Below, piece after piece: positions 1 to 11,206 of a stretch of DNA of 64,000 bases. The stretch is taken from NCBI GenBank assembly GCA_009193035.1, contig SWDT01000132.1, positions 78,862-142,861 on the forward strand. Direction: 5' to 3'. The notes beneath the pieces were generated by a model, which saw only the letters and a program-made list of their open reading frames with translations, searched no databases and was not told the DNA's origin. Position 1 is the stretch's first letter, and each line of letters begins with the position of its first letter. A program made the position numbers and the translations under genes. Origin of the DNA: Halicephalobus mephisto. Lineage: Eukaryota > Nematoda > Chromadorea > Rhabditida > Panagrolaimidae.

Positions 1-558
1 GTCTTTCCTGCTAATTTTTAACAAATCTATATTATTCAGATCATTAGGCTTCAAAAAACTTATATTTTAATATATCGGAAAATTGGATATGGAATTTCAA
101 TTTAAATAACTGTAATTCATCAACTTTTTCTTAATTCTTATTTCGAAAAATGTTTTCTTTCGTTATTTCCCAATAAACCTATGTCATCCAGATCATTATA
201 TCTCGAAAAACCCGCATATTTTATATCAGAACGTTGGATATAGGACCTGAGTCCTGGTGTTTGTGAGGTCGGTTTCCTCTCGTGTGCGCCCGTCTTTCCC
301 TGGTCTGGCTACGCAGCGAAATTGACTGGTCCCGGAGTGAGACATTTAGCGCGCCTTTTGTGATTGCTTCTTCACCCGAGTTTTATTTTCGTCGATAATC
401 CGTGTTTTATATATTGTTATTTCCCATTTTCATATATTGTCCAACATCCTCGTTGGATTTTGCGTGAAACAATCACTTCATTGTTTATTTCGAAATAGTT
501 TTTACGTCACTTTAAAGTTTATCGATTTGTTGAATTTCCTTATTTTTATTTTTTAGAA
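1..558. promoter_or_regulatory. Upstream region of the PP2A gene
   Basis: No coding region is seen. Two diverged copies of a segment beginning CAGATCATTA occur near positions 38-110 and 190-245. Positions 245-410 are clearly richer in G+C and CpG than the surroundings and are the best candidate for the promoter or a non-coding first exon. A T-rich acceptor ends in AG at 555-556, two bases before the ATG at 559, consistent with spliced-leader addition or a 5' UTR intron. The promoter role is inferred from position only. Confidence 0.5.
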
Positions 559-2100
559 ATGGATACGTCACCACCAGTCCCCCCTACGTCGAATATTGTG
601 GATAAGGAGTTCTGTAAGGATTTGGATGTCTGGATTGAGCAACTTTATGAATGCAAACAGCTCACCGACGACCAGGTCAAAGTTCTTTGTGAAAAAGCCA
701 GGGAAATTTTGAAAGATGAATCGAACGTCCAAGAAGTCAAGTGTCCGGTTACGGTTTGCGGTGATGTCCATGGCCAATTTCATGATTTGATGGAACTCTT
801 CAGAATGGGAGGAAAGTCTCCAGATACAAATTACCTATTCATGGGAGATTACGTCGACAGAGGATACTATTCTGTCGAAACAGTCACACTGCTTGTTTGC
901 TTGAAGGTTCGTTATCCGAAGCGGGTCACTATCCTTCGTGGAAACCATGAATCTCGTCAAATCACACAAGTCTACGGATTCTACGACGAATGCCTCCGGA
1001 AATACGGCAACGCCAAGGTTTGGAACATGTTCACAGACTTGTTTGATTATTTCCCCCTTACTGCTCTGGTCGAATCCCGTATTTTCTGTCTACACGGCGG
1101 TCTTTCTCCTTCAATCGACACTTTGGACCATATTCGAGCATTAGATCGGATTCAAGAAGTCCCCCACGAGGGTCCTATGTGTGATCTCCTGTGGTCCGAC
1201 CCCGATGACCGCGGTGGATGGGGTATCTCTCCTCGTGGTGCTGGTTACACATTTGGACAAGATATTTCTGAAACATTCAATCACGCTAACGGCATTGATC
1301 TCATCTCACGTGCTCATCAACTGGTCATGGAGGTAGGTTTTTGGATTTTCAATCACTAAAAATCAAAAACAATTTTTACCACAGAATAATCTCAGCGCAA
1401 ATTTTCGAACGTCCTAGTTGAAATTTAGAATTAAATTTTCGTATTTGTATGATTCTGAAAAACGTATACTAGTTTAAAAATCAAGAGGAACCTTCGCATT
1501 GCAATTATGTTGTAGCAAAAGTTAAAGTGCTTCTACAAATCGAAATAGCGTACGTGACAATTTCGATTTTGCGCAGTAATTGTAACTTTTACAATATGAT
1601 TGCCTATGAAATTGTTTTAAGTTCAAAATTAAAGTTGTCACGAAATTCTCTCGGAACGGACTTCCGGAACTTGGTTGAAGTTACAGTAATTTATATTCTT
1701 ATCTTTTCATTCCAATTTGTGATCTTACGTGATTTCTTAATTTTCTGCAATTGAATTATTTTTAAATTAAGAAAGTTGTATATTAGATTATGTGATTCTC
1801 TATTTATCCCCACTTGTTAATTTTTACATATAAAATTTGAATATTGGAAAATGAAAACTAAAATATCCCGTCCAAAATAAATTTGTTATTTAAAATTTGA
1901 AATTTCAGGGTTTCAACTGGTGTCACGATCGTAATGTCGTTACAGTCTTTTCTGCTCCGAATTACTGCTATCGATGCGGAAACCAAGCTGCTATTGTTGA
2001 ACTTGATGACGAAATGAAGTATTCGTTCCTACAATTTGATCCTGCTCCTCGTCGTGGTGAACCTCATGTCACCAGAAGAACCCCCGATTATTTCTTGTAG
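559..2100 (+). CDS. let-92: Serine/threonine protein phosphatase 2A catalytic subunit
   Basis: Two exons, 559-1332 and 1909-2100, joined in phase 0, give 321 residues; vertebrate PP2Ac has 309. This is the catalytic subunit of the PP2A holoenzyme, a metal-dependent phosphatase of cytoplasm and nucleus that works with scaffold A and regulatory B subunits. The metallophosphatase motifs are visible: GDVHGQ, GDYVDRG, GNHE and [10 protein letters not shown]. The C-terminal tail TPDYFL is specific to PP2A; its last leucine is normally carboxymethylated and the tyrosine can be phosphorylated. The N-terminus is about a dozen residues longer than in vertebrates, as in other nematodes. The ATG follows an acceptor at 555-556. 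An AATAAA signal lies at 2221-2226. The symbol is that of the C. elegans orthologue. Identification is near certain. Confidence 0.97.
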
Positions 2101-2610
2101 TTTATGATATCTAACATTGTAATCATTTTATAACTTGGAATCTAATTTATCTTTAACTGTCGAAATTATCTTGTTGAAAATCTGAGCGCTTTGTAATTTG
2201 GTAGATTCTGTAAGTTTAAAAATAAAGTGATGAGTAAAATTGAAATTTTCGTTGGTCGTGATTAAGTGGGTATCGAGGCGAAAGTGTTTAATTTGCATTA
2301 GGAATGGGTTTTGATGGTAGATAAATGTGAAAATTAGAAACAGAATCCAGAATATTAGGTAATGATTAAATTTTTGCTGATCTTGATTGAATGGGTCTTG
2401 AGGCGAAAGAATTATTAATTCGATGTTTGTTTTTTATTGATAGTGAATTTTTTATTTTAATGACTGGTAAACAAACATCAGAAATGGAAAAATCCAAAAT
2501 ATTAGGTAAGCTGATGATGGACATCTTGATTGATCCCGATCAAATGGGTCTCGACGCGAAAGAAAGTCGTTAACTTGCTGTTTGTTCTTGATCAGTATTG
2601 TTTGATTCTG
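2101..2610 (+). repeat. PP2A 3' region and three diverged tandem copies of the MOB 5' end
   Basis: The PP2A poly(A) signal is at 2221-2226. From about 2240 three imperfect copies of a 130-160 base unit follow each other. Each copy holds a motif like GGGTCTCGACGCGAAAG, then a stretch resembling the start of the MOB coding exon, ending near ATATTAGG. The third copy runs into the real MOB start at 2611. The second copy keeps an ATG (2461) with a short open frame and a GTAAGC donor at about 2505. The first two copies may be decayed or alternative first exons. Confidence 0.6.
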
Positions 2611-3352
2611 ATGGCAGACGGTCATAAACATCACAGAAGCAGAAGAACTCTGGATATTAGGGAAGCGGAATTCCTGAAGCAAGCATCAGGGACCCTAGGA
2701 AGTGGAGATCTCCGGAATGCGGTGAAACTTCCTCAAGGAGAAGATTTGAACGAATGGCTGGCAATGAATGGTTTGTTTTTAATTTTCGTGCATCTTTATG
2801 AATTAATTTCAGTGATAGACTTCTTTAATCAAGTCACAATGTTATACGGAACGATCACGGACAACTGTACAGATGAAACTTGTCCCTCGATGACGGCCGG
2901 GAAGATGGAGTATACCTGGACCGAACAGGACATATCTGTCAAATGCACGGCCCCGGTTTACATAGATTACCTTTTTTCTTCCGTGCAGGACGAGATCGAT
3001 GACGAAAACGTGTTTCCGTCCCAAATTGGTAAGCTTAGAAAATTTTTCATATATGAAATTTGGAATTGCAGGAAAACCGTTCCCTTCGCACTTCCTGAAA
3101 ACGGTCCAGACGATAGTTCGGAGGCTTTTCCGAGTATATGCTCACGTCTACCATGAACATTTTGAGCTCATCAGAAGCTTGAAGTCCACCGAGCATCTGA
3201 ACACCAGCTTCAAGCACTTCATGCTCTTCGTTCAAGAATTCAAGCTCATGGATATCCACGATCTCGAGCCCCTGTATTCTTTGATACAGGAACTAGTGCC
3301 TTCAGTGTTTTCAATAGGTCACAATGGTACTTCGTCAACTGTACTGTCCTAA
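2611..3352 (+). CDS. MOB kinase activator (Mob1 family)
   Basis: Three exons, 2611-2770, 2813-3028 and 3072-3352, keep phase 1 at both junctions and give 218 residues, the usual MOB1 length. MOB proteins bind and activate NDR/LATS kinases in Hippo and mitotic-exit signalling. The core is well conserved: LPQGEDLNEWLA, DFFNQVTMLYGTI, KCTAPVYIDYL and RLFRVYAHVYHEHF. The zinc ligands are present: two cysteines in CTDETC and two histidines in HVYHEHF. The loop between TAGKMEYTW and KCTAP is slightly shorter than in human MOB1A. The N-terminal 25 residues are divergent and basic. An upstream exon remains possible. It is on the same strand as PP2A with a gap of 510 bases, too wide to argue for an operon. 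Confidence 0.93.
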
Positions 3353-4003
3353 AATTCCGTTGAAAACTCAGACTTCCTCATAACAGCTTTCACTTGCTTT
3401 AAAAAGCGCATTTATGTCTCTTCCATACTGTTCATGTATTCCTCAACTACTCAAAAGTGAAATATATTGCAGTAAAATCATTATGAAGATAAAACTTAAA
3501 TCGAAAAAATCATATTGAAAAGTTTAAAAATTTCCAGAAAAGTAGTCTACATGGTAATTTTGACTTTTGACAGTTATAATTTGTGGGATTTCGAAATCAA
3601 TTGTATTTTTGAAAAGCTAAAAAGTTCTCTATATTCATTTGAAGATCAGAAAGTTTTATCCTATTGACTATATTTTAGAATACTTTGTAAATTTTTCATG
3701 TGGAGTTGAGATGAGAAAGATTTACAGTAATTCAAAAACATTGATCGAGTATTTATGAACCTTCAAGAGGTATATGTGGTTATATACAGTTAATTGGATG
3801 AATTGAACTTTATTTTACTCGATTACAGTTTTGATTGATGAACAACATATCAAGAGCTCGATTCTTAAATACGACTTTGAATGCAAAGCAATGATACCAA
3901 GTTTCCGAGAAAATTATTTTGATCACAGAATTCCATTATTTCGCTGAAATTAATCTTTTTTAATTTACTACAATATGTGAGTAAATAAGACTTACGTAGA
4001 TTT
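3353..4003. other. Tail-to-tail spacer between MOB and P450 genes
   Basis: No gene is seen. The only recognisable element is TTTATT at 3809-3814, which reads AATAAA on the minus strand and is a reasonable poly(A) signal for the P450 gene, about 190 bases past its stop. The rest is unremarkable A+T-rich sequence. Confidence 0.5.
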
Positions 4004-5565
4004 TCAATGTCGTTCGATAATCTTACATGTGAACTTGGGAAGTACAAGAGTTCCTTTTAACTTTCTTTCTTCACTAAGAGGCTTACCGTCACTGGAAACC
4101 AATGTAAAGTTGTGGAAGATATTCGCAGCAAACAAGAACAATTCCATTCTACCTAAGCTCTCTCCAAGACAAGCTCTCTTCCCTACTCCGAAGGGAATCA
4201 TGGCTAGATGAGGTTTGAAATCCCCATTTTCATCCAAGTGTCTTTCTGGTCGGAATTCAAAGGGACAGGGGAAAAACTTGGAATCATAGAGGACACATGA
4301 TATTTGGTTGGTGATATCAGTATCTTTCGGGATAAAATATCCATTGATAGTGACGTCTTTTGTAACTCTATGTAGAATGTTGACTGGAATTATATTACTA
4401 ATTCTTTGAATTTCCGTGATGACAGCGTTGAGATACGGTAGTTTTGATTTGTCGTCAACGGTGATGAGTCTATCACTTCCGATGACTCTGTCCAGTTCGT
4501 GCTGGAGTTTCTTTTGAATATCTGGACGATTTATGAGGTAGATACAACCCCAGCCAAGCGTGTTCGAAGTCGTCTCTTGACCCGCCACCCACAAATCGAA
4601 CAAAGCTCCAGTTAGTTGATCTTCGTTGAAAGCTGCTGATTTGATTTCTTTCGTCTCGAATTCATGTTGTTTTCGCAAGAATGCTTCAGTGTAATCAATT
4701 GGGTCAGAATACGAGTTGAAATCAATGTATTTTCTTCTTTTTTCGATGTTATTTTCTAGCATTTTCCATAATTTACTTTTTAACGATCGTATGCGGTTAT
4801 AAGTAGTCCCTAGAATTGGCCAATTTTTAAATGTTTCTGGTTTAGAGAACATCAGAATAGCTCCAGAAACACTTCCCATACATGCAAATAAATCATCGAT
4901 TGCTTGTTTGAATTCAAAAAATTCTGCCTGTTTCTCCGGAGTCTAAAGAACGATTTTGGTTACTCAATGATTATTTCCCCCAAACTCACAGAGCTGTACC
5001 GATATCCAAAAATTAGTTGCATGATAATACTGCCTACAGAAATGTCAATGTGATCTCGGATGCTTTGGGATTGTCCTGGATTTTCTTTGTTTTTCTCTCT
5101 GATAGTTGAAATCATGTGTGAAACTTCGTCGAGAATCCTCTCTTGCATCAAATTCTTTCCCAGTCCAAAATCTCTCAAAGTATGCAAACTGAACCTTCGA
5201 ATATCTCTCCAAACGTCTCCATCTGTGAATAAAATTCCTTTTTTTCCATTCCAAGCAAATTCCATAAGTTCCAAATACCCGAGAGGTCTTCCAGCAAAAG
5301 TATCGCCATCTTTCACGAAATGCTCAATAATCAAATCATAGTCTGCAACAACAACTTGAGGATATCCTGCTTGCCAGAAAGTAAAAACATCGCCATATTT
5401 CTCTCTCCACTCCAAAAAAGGAACAGGAGGTGGCTTCATTATCAAAGACAACATGTTTCCAAGCACCGGAAGCGGCATGGGTCCTGGGGGCAAATTCCTC
5501 CGCTTCCAGTAACAGTTGTAAAATATAATAATCAAAAACAAAGCAAAAAATAACCAAAACAACAT
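4004..5565 (-). CDS. Cytochrome P450, nematode CYP2-like (CYP33-35 type)
   Basis: Two exons on the minus strand, 5565-4990 and 4942-4004, joined in phase 0 across a 47-base intron, give 504 residues, normal for a microsomal P450. It should be a haem-thiolate monooxygenase of the endoplasmic reticulum acting on xenobiotics, fatty acids or steroids. In order: an N-terminal membrane anchor (about residues 1-20), the proline hinge LPPGPMPLPVLGN, the I-helix oxygen-binding motif AGQETT, the K-helix ExxR in EIQR, and the haem loop FGVGKRACLG with the cysteine ligand. The sequence RDFGLGKNLMQERI is typical of the nematode CYP33/34/35 expansion. The ATG at 5565 lies one base after TTTTTTAATCAG, a likely trans-splice site; the reading frame runs further upstream only with a GTG. 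The substrate cannot be told. Confidence 0.95.
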
Positions 5566-5582
5566 TCTGATTAAAAAATCAA
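5566..5582 (-). promoter_or_regulatory. Probable spliced-leader acceptor of the P450 gene
   Basis: A T-rich tract ending in AATCAG lies one base upstream of the P450 ATG on the minus strand. In nematodes an acceptor with no coding exon before it, directly at the start codon, usually receives a spliced leader. This supports choosing the ATG at 5565. Confidence 0.6.
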
Positions 5583-5934
5583 AGTTCAGATGTATGTTCT
5601 CTGTCAACACTAATGTCCAACTCGAAGTCGTTCAAATTGTACCAAATTTCCAGCATGTGCGTACATTTTTCATTCTTGTTATTGATCAGAACACATTCTA
5701 AGCAACTTTAGAGTTTTTCTTATGAAGACCTAGCACAGAAATTTCAAAGGTCGTAAATTTAAGTAAAAAAAATATAGGATGGGATAAGAGGTTCTTTCGA
5801 TGTTCAGCGATCTTGACGTGGTGAAAAGACTAGAAATCACAAATATAACCTCAGGTATCTGAACCTCAATTAACTCATCCTTAAGAACAAATGGACTTCT
5901 ATAGCCTTCAGAAGATATCACGTCGAAACCAGAT

Positions 5935-6800
5935 TCACATTCCACAATACTTTTTTTCGAACTTTTCTCTTCTCAATATAATATTAATATTAAAAACTAT
6001 TCTTTCTATAGTAAATTTTTGGAATTTTCTTTCTATTGCCCTCTGCGTCACCTCTATTTTCGAGATAATCGTCTTCGTGGTTGCCCACGTTTCACTTGCG
6101 TATAACAAGGCTGGCAAGATGGTAGTTCAATAGAGATTCCGCTTAGTCTGAACTTGAACAGCTTGAGCTCTTCCATCAGTTGGCCTAACCAAGCTTCAGA
6201 AGATAGGGTTTGGGCGTTCAGGGTGCAGAAGTTGATCTGGGCTTGATTCTGTGACAATCGTTTTCCCGGGATTTTAGCAGTCTCACATCGGAGTGGTCCC
6301 GTGGTTGCCATCACGGGATCCTTCTGCGTGCGGAGTACTGAAGCCCATGCTTTCGTTGGTCTAGCTCATAAACTTTACATCTAGTTGGCTTGCTGAGCCC
6401 GACAAGACGCCACCCTTTGTTTTGTTCGACAGTCCCATTGGGTGAATTGTTGTCTGGATCTTGGTCCTTCCATTGGCGGATCAGCAGGACTCCGGCTTGA
6501 CGATGCAGTGGTCGTAGCCTTTGTCGTGTTCCGCCTCCCTGTACGGATCAAAGCCCATCCACCACGACAAGATGTCCAGATATCGGATAGGTTCTGTGGC
6601 ATCATTTTGGAAAATTCCTTCACACTAATCATGGCATGGGGATCTTCATGAAAGAGGGATTGGAATCCGTTCATGCTCGGATGAAATGGGATCGTCGATA
6701 ACAAAGTTTGCCGTCTAATTCCATCGCTTTGGAGAGACAATGTGGGGAACGCCAAATAGTCCGATGTATCCTCGATAACAAAGGCAAGCTGGCACATCAT
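5935..6800 (-). mobile_element. Internally deleted RTE-type non-LTR retrotransposon remnant
   Basis: Two pieces typical of nematode LINE polyproteins lie close together on the minus strand. At about 6236-6132 a frame contains NAQTLSSEAWLGQLMEEL, resembling the start of the apurinic-type endonuclease domain. At about 6117-5990 another frame contains LPALLYASETWATTK and VTQRAIERK, typical of the C-terminal part of RTE-like reverse transcriptase ORFs. The several hundred residues that normally separate them, including the polymerase core, are missing, and the frames differ. Positions 6320-6800 are G+C-richer with a 139-codon open frame and may be the 5' leader or another fragment. The copy is non-functional. 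Confidence 0.7.
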
Positions 6801-7867
6801 TCATAATTTTCATATATTCATTTTAGTGTCTATTTAGTTTTATTTGTTGTGTCGCTGCTCTAAATGCTTTGCTTACTTGCTGTTTGTTATTAACTATATA
6901 TGAATTGTATTTTTAGACAAATTACAGATCATTCGTGCCATCATCTCAAGTTTAAATGGACCGTTCAAGTTGAGTTTCGCTTATTTTGATCCTTAAGAAC
7001 TCCCTGATAAGATTGTGCATTCAGAATTTTCGAATTCACAATTTACAAGGATTCTGGAATTGTTAATGGTAAAAAGTATATGTTGACTTCAAGCAAGATT
7101 TATTCCGAAATTTTCTTGTAAATTGATGAAAGCACCTATGCTAAAAACTCATTTAGGTCATGAATATCGTTTTTAAAATAATAAATGCCAAAGAAGCTCT
7201 TAATAATTTTATTAAAATTTAAAATTTGGATCCTCTCGCAACGAAATGTCGAAACAACTTTGGGTCCCGAGGTGATCCCGCTATGTGACACAAAGAAGTC
7301 ACAAGTCTACTAAATTTGCCATTTTTGATCTTCTTCGTTAATTTTGAGGTTTCGACAATAGTCAAATACTGCAGAAAATAGAAAATAAGTTTTTTAAAGT
7401 GTTCCCGACACCAATTTTTCAGGCTTTTTAAAAACCACAATATTCTAAAATTTGATTTTTTATAGTTATTTCGTGGTTTTACATGATTTCATAATTCATT
7501 TTTTAAAATTATATTCCCCTTAGATGGATATGCGAATCCCAAGATTAGAGTATATAGGGTGTAACACCTTTTATTCAATTTTTAATTTTATTTATTATAT
7601 GTCAAGATACTAATAAATCTTTAAAACACTATATCTCCACTACAATAACTTTACTAGGAAGAAATTAGTTTATTTATTTTACAAAAAGAGGAAAATATTA
7701 GTTTTTGCAAAAATTCATAAAAACTGAAATTGTTCATCAAGGAACATTTCGCCAAAGAACTTCAACTTCCAAATCTTCATGATTTTTGTTTCTTTTTTTC
7801 GATGATTTTTGTTTTAAATTTTTATGTTTATTTTTGACTTTTAACCAATGTGGTTATTACTTAATTA
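6801..7867. other. Spacer upstream of ufl-1
   Basis: No gene is supported. The stretch is A+T-rich and shows no strong inverted or tandem repeat. It should contain the ufl-1 promoter, but no element can be singled out. Short open frames here look random. Confidence 0.4.
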
Positions 7868-7879
7868 ATAATTTTCCAG
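7868..7879 (+). promoter_or_regulatory. Probable spliced-leader acceptor of ufl-1
   Basis: The sequence AATAATTTTCCAG ends directly before the ATG at 7880. No coding exon precedes it, so it is most simply a trans-splice acceptor, and it fixes the start codon. Confidence 0.65.
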
Positions 7880-10800
7880 ATGGTAGCGACTTGGGCCGAC
7901 ATCCAGCGACTTGCGGCGGATCTTCAGCGAGCCCAACTTGCCCAGGGATCGGATCGGTAAAATTCGGAAATTCCCAAATTTTCTATATATAATTTTCAGT
8001 TTATCCGATGCAAATTGTGTAGAAATTATTTCAAAGTTAATCAAAGATGGCAGTATTGATGTTGTTTTTACTGTAGATCGTAAGGATTACATCACGAAAA
8101 AACATTTATTAACCGAAATAAAACTTCAATGTGCCAGTGCTGGCGGACGAATTCCGATAACTGAACTTGCTGCAAAATTGAAAATAGATTTCGATGCTGC
8201 TAAACAAGGTTGTGAAAATCTGGTTGCTGAATCAGAGGAATATCTGATTTCTCACAACGAACTGATTGCCGTGTGAGTTTCATATATGAATTTTTTCAAT
8301 TTTTAAAATTCTTATTTTTTAAAAATCATTTTTTTAACTTTTTGCATATTCTCTCAACTTTCGAACCAGTTTTTTAATTTTTTCAAACATTTTCTTCACT
8401 TTTTAACTTTTTAAATTTTTTTAAAAATTTATGTATTTTCATATTTATTCAATATTTATTCAATATTTTTTAGATTTTAATATATTTAAAATTTCAGTGA
8501 ATACGTGGATAGTCTGTGTCAAAAACTGAACGAATTGCTGACGGAATCTGGAAAACTGTCTATTCTTTCTCTGACGCAGTCCTGGAACGCTCCTATTCAA
8601 TTTTTGAACCAGTATGTCTTCAGTGAAGTCGGGAAAAAGATCAACGCCCAACGTGATAATGATTTACTGTACACTAATGAATTTGTAGATGCGCAATGTC
8701 GGAAGCTTCGAGCCATGTTGGTTGCCAGTTCTGGTCATCCAAATCCTCTGTCGACATTTTTCGATCGGATGGATATCACTGAAAGTTTATTTTTCACTTT
8801 GATTGGTAGACTGTCTGCTCAAAATCAGCTTTGTGGAGTCATTTCCGGTCCGAAAAATTCACTGAAATCACTATATCTCCCGCACAATTACGAAAAACGG
8901 GTCCGAGAGTACATCAGAAACCGACTGAAATTCGAACGGTGGATTCTGAACAACGACTTGAGGAAACTGTACTTCCACGAACCCCAAGATTCCGTGAAAA
9001 AAATGTTTTCTGACGACAAAGAAATGGATTTAGTCTATCTTCGGTCCGAGATTATCACGCAAGATTTATATCAAGAGTACTGTGCCTTCATAAGCGAAAA
9101 ACTGGAAAAAGATATGTACTGTTATCTGGACGAGGTGTCCACCGGTGACCACCATATCCAGGAATCAGATTTCGATGTAATTTGTTCAAAGTTTTTCAAA
9201 GATAATCCGAAAAAAGATTTTGTTCATGTCGATCAAACGCCGCTGATATACGACAAAGCTGTACTTCAGAAGGCAGTGGATTTGCTGAAGGAAACTATAA
9301 AGAAAAAAGCTTCAGAAGCAGCCCCGAAAGTTTTACAATCTTTGAAGGAATTACGGTCGAATTCTGGAAAGAAAAACGTCGAAGAAGACGATGTAAAATT
9401 TTTTGAATTTAAAAAATATAAGCAAAAAACTCATTTTCGACGAGGTTAGGTGTGATTTTTAGGATTTTATTAGTCGTTTCATATGTGAAAATTAAGCTTA
9501 GAAGATGGATAGAGAGTTGTAGATTCTATGTATCCTAATTCAGAAGTTTTCAGATCTACTTAGGAAAACTAGCTTCAAAACATCGATTGCGAAATCGGCA
9601 TTGTAGGGGTTTCGAAAATTTAGGCTAATGTAGTTTCTAAAAAGTTCTAAAATTTCGCAAAGAAGTTCATATATGAATTTCATAATGTGAATAATTATGA
9701 AGTAACCATTACTCAAAATCGGAATTTTAGGTTACCTTGGTTTTGAAAAACTTAGAAATTCCCTTGAGACAATTTTGTAAAAGTTCAAATATGAATTTTA
9801 TAAAATTCTTTTTAGAACGATTGGAAATCTGGCGGTAAAGGTGGAAAAAAGAAAAATGCCAAAAAAGGAGGCAAAAAGAATACTGGAGCAGATGAGGGAT
9901 TTCCTGACACTTCTTATTTGTACGCTTTACCTAAAGAAGAAATTGAAGATGATATTAAAAAATTGAACTTAATTCCTGGATTCGAAGACGATATTTACCG
10001 TGAAATTTCTCAGATTATTGATGTTATTTACAAAAACGAAATTGAAACTTATTTCACGGCCAGTTCTTCAAAGGACGAGAAACAGGCAATTCAGGAAAAA
10101 CAGAAGCAAATTCAGCAACTTTATGATTCGTTTTGCTGGAATGAAGAAGGAGCAAATTCGTTTTCAGAAGCGCTTTCGAACGATCTTGTCAGTTATTTGT
10201 TGAAAACCGTCGGGAACGAAATAGCTGTATCTGTTTTATCCCTGTTCGTGGATATCCCTGGGGATCATAGTCAGCAACTAAGTTCAAAAGTAAGTTTTTT
10301 ATTACAAAACAAATTTTGAATGGGGTACGTTATGGTCAGGTGTGGTTTTCAGGATCTAGCAGTACTTCCATATATCGAATTAATCCTAAAAATAGATCAA
10401 TAGCAATGTATTGTATGTACTTAGGTTCAGGAGTTTTTAGACTTGTGTAAAAATAACAATTCACAAATTACTGACAAAAATATTATTTTAGGATATTTTA
10501 GATTCTAAGTTTTCGAAGTAATCACTACCAAAAGTCGAAATTTTAAGCTTTTTCAGGCTCTAAACACTTCTAGAAATCCCTCCCTTGGCAATTTTATAGA
10601 AATCTGATATATGAATTTTATAATATGCGGTTGTTTAATTATGTATTTTTGCAGGTCCGTAATGAAAGCATCAAGTCTATTTCTGACAAGAATGTTAGAG
10701 AGGAAATTACTGAACTTTTCGAAAGTCTCAACAACGTGACGAAATTCCATGAAGCTGTTCGGAATCTGAATGCATGTTCTGTCTTTATCAAGCCTCCAGA

Positions 10801-11146
10801 TAAGAATTCTAAACCACAGTATTTGAAGAAATACATTGAAAACTGTAAAGAAATGCTTCGAAAATCCACAAATGCCGCTGAAATTTTGCTATTGATTGTG
10901 ATATGTATCGTAGGCCAACAAGGCAATGTTGCAGTCAAGGCTTCTGGGAAATTTGTAGCACCTATTACTAATCAACTGATAGATTTGTGTAAAATGGCCG
11001 GAGATCCGATTTCGGAAGAACTAGTGGATCGGATTTTGACAGCTATGCCTTTGGTTGTGAAATATATCCAAGGAAAAATTGAAGAAGTTGAAAAAATAAC
11101 CCTCGATGGAATCCTAGAGGATTTGAAAACTGTTGTTTTAGTTTAA
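7880..11146 (+). CDS. ufl-1: E3 UFM1-protein ligase 1
   Basis: Five exons, 7880-7956, 8000-8272, 8498-9392, 9816-10289 and 10655-11146, agree in phase and give 736 residues; human UFL1 has 794. UFL1 is the scaffold-type E3 that, with DDRGK1/UFBP1 at the endoplasmic reticulum, transfers the ubiquitin-like UFM1 from UFC1 to targets such as ribosomal protein RPL26. The N-terminal helix WADIQRLAADLQRAQ closely matches the human start. DANCVEIISKLI and the GGRIPITELA winged-helix region follow. A lysine/glycine-rich disordered stretch lies near residues 416-435 (GGKGGKKKNAKKGGKK), as in other UFL1 proteins, and a helical C-terminal half follows. There is no RING or HECT domain, as expected. The 3' end lies 60 bases from the stop of the opposing nuclear receptor gene. 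Confidence 0.95.
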
Positions 11147-11206
11147 TTTATTTTTATTTTTGGAGAATAATATAAATTTAATGATTACGGTAATTAAAAA
11201 TCAGAA

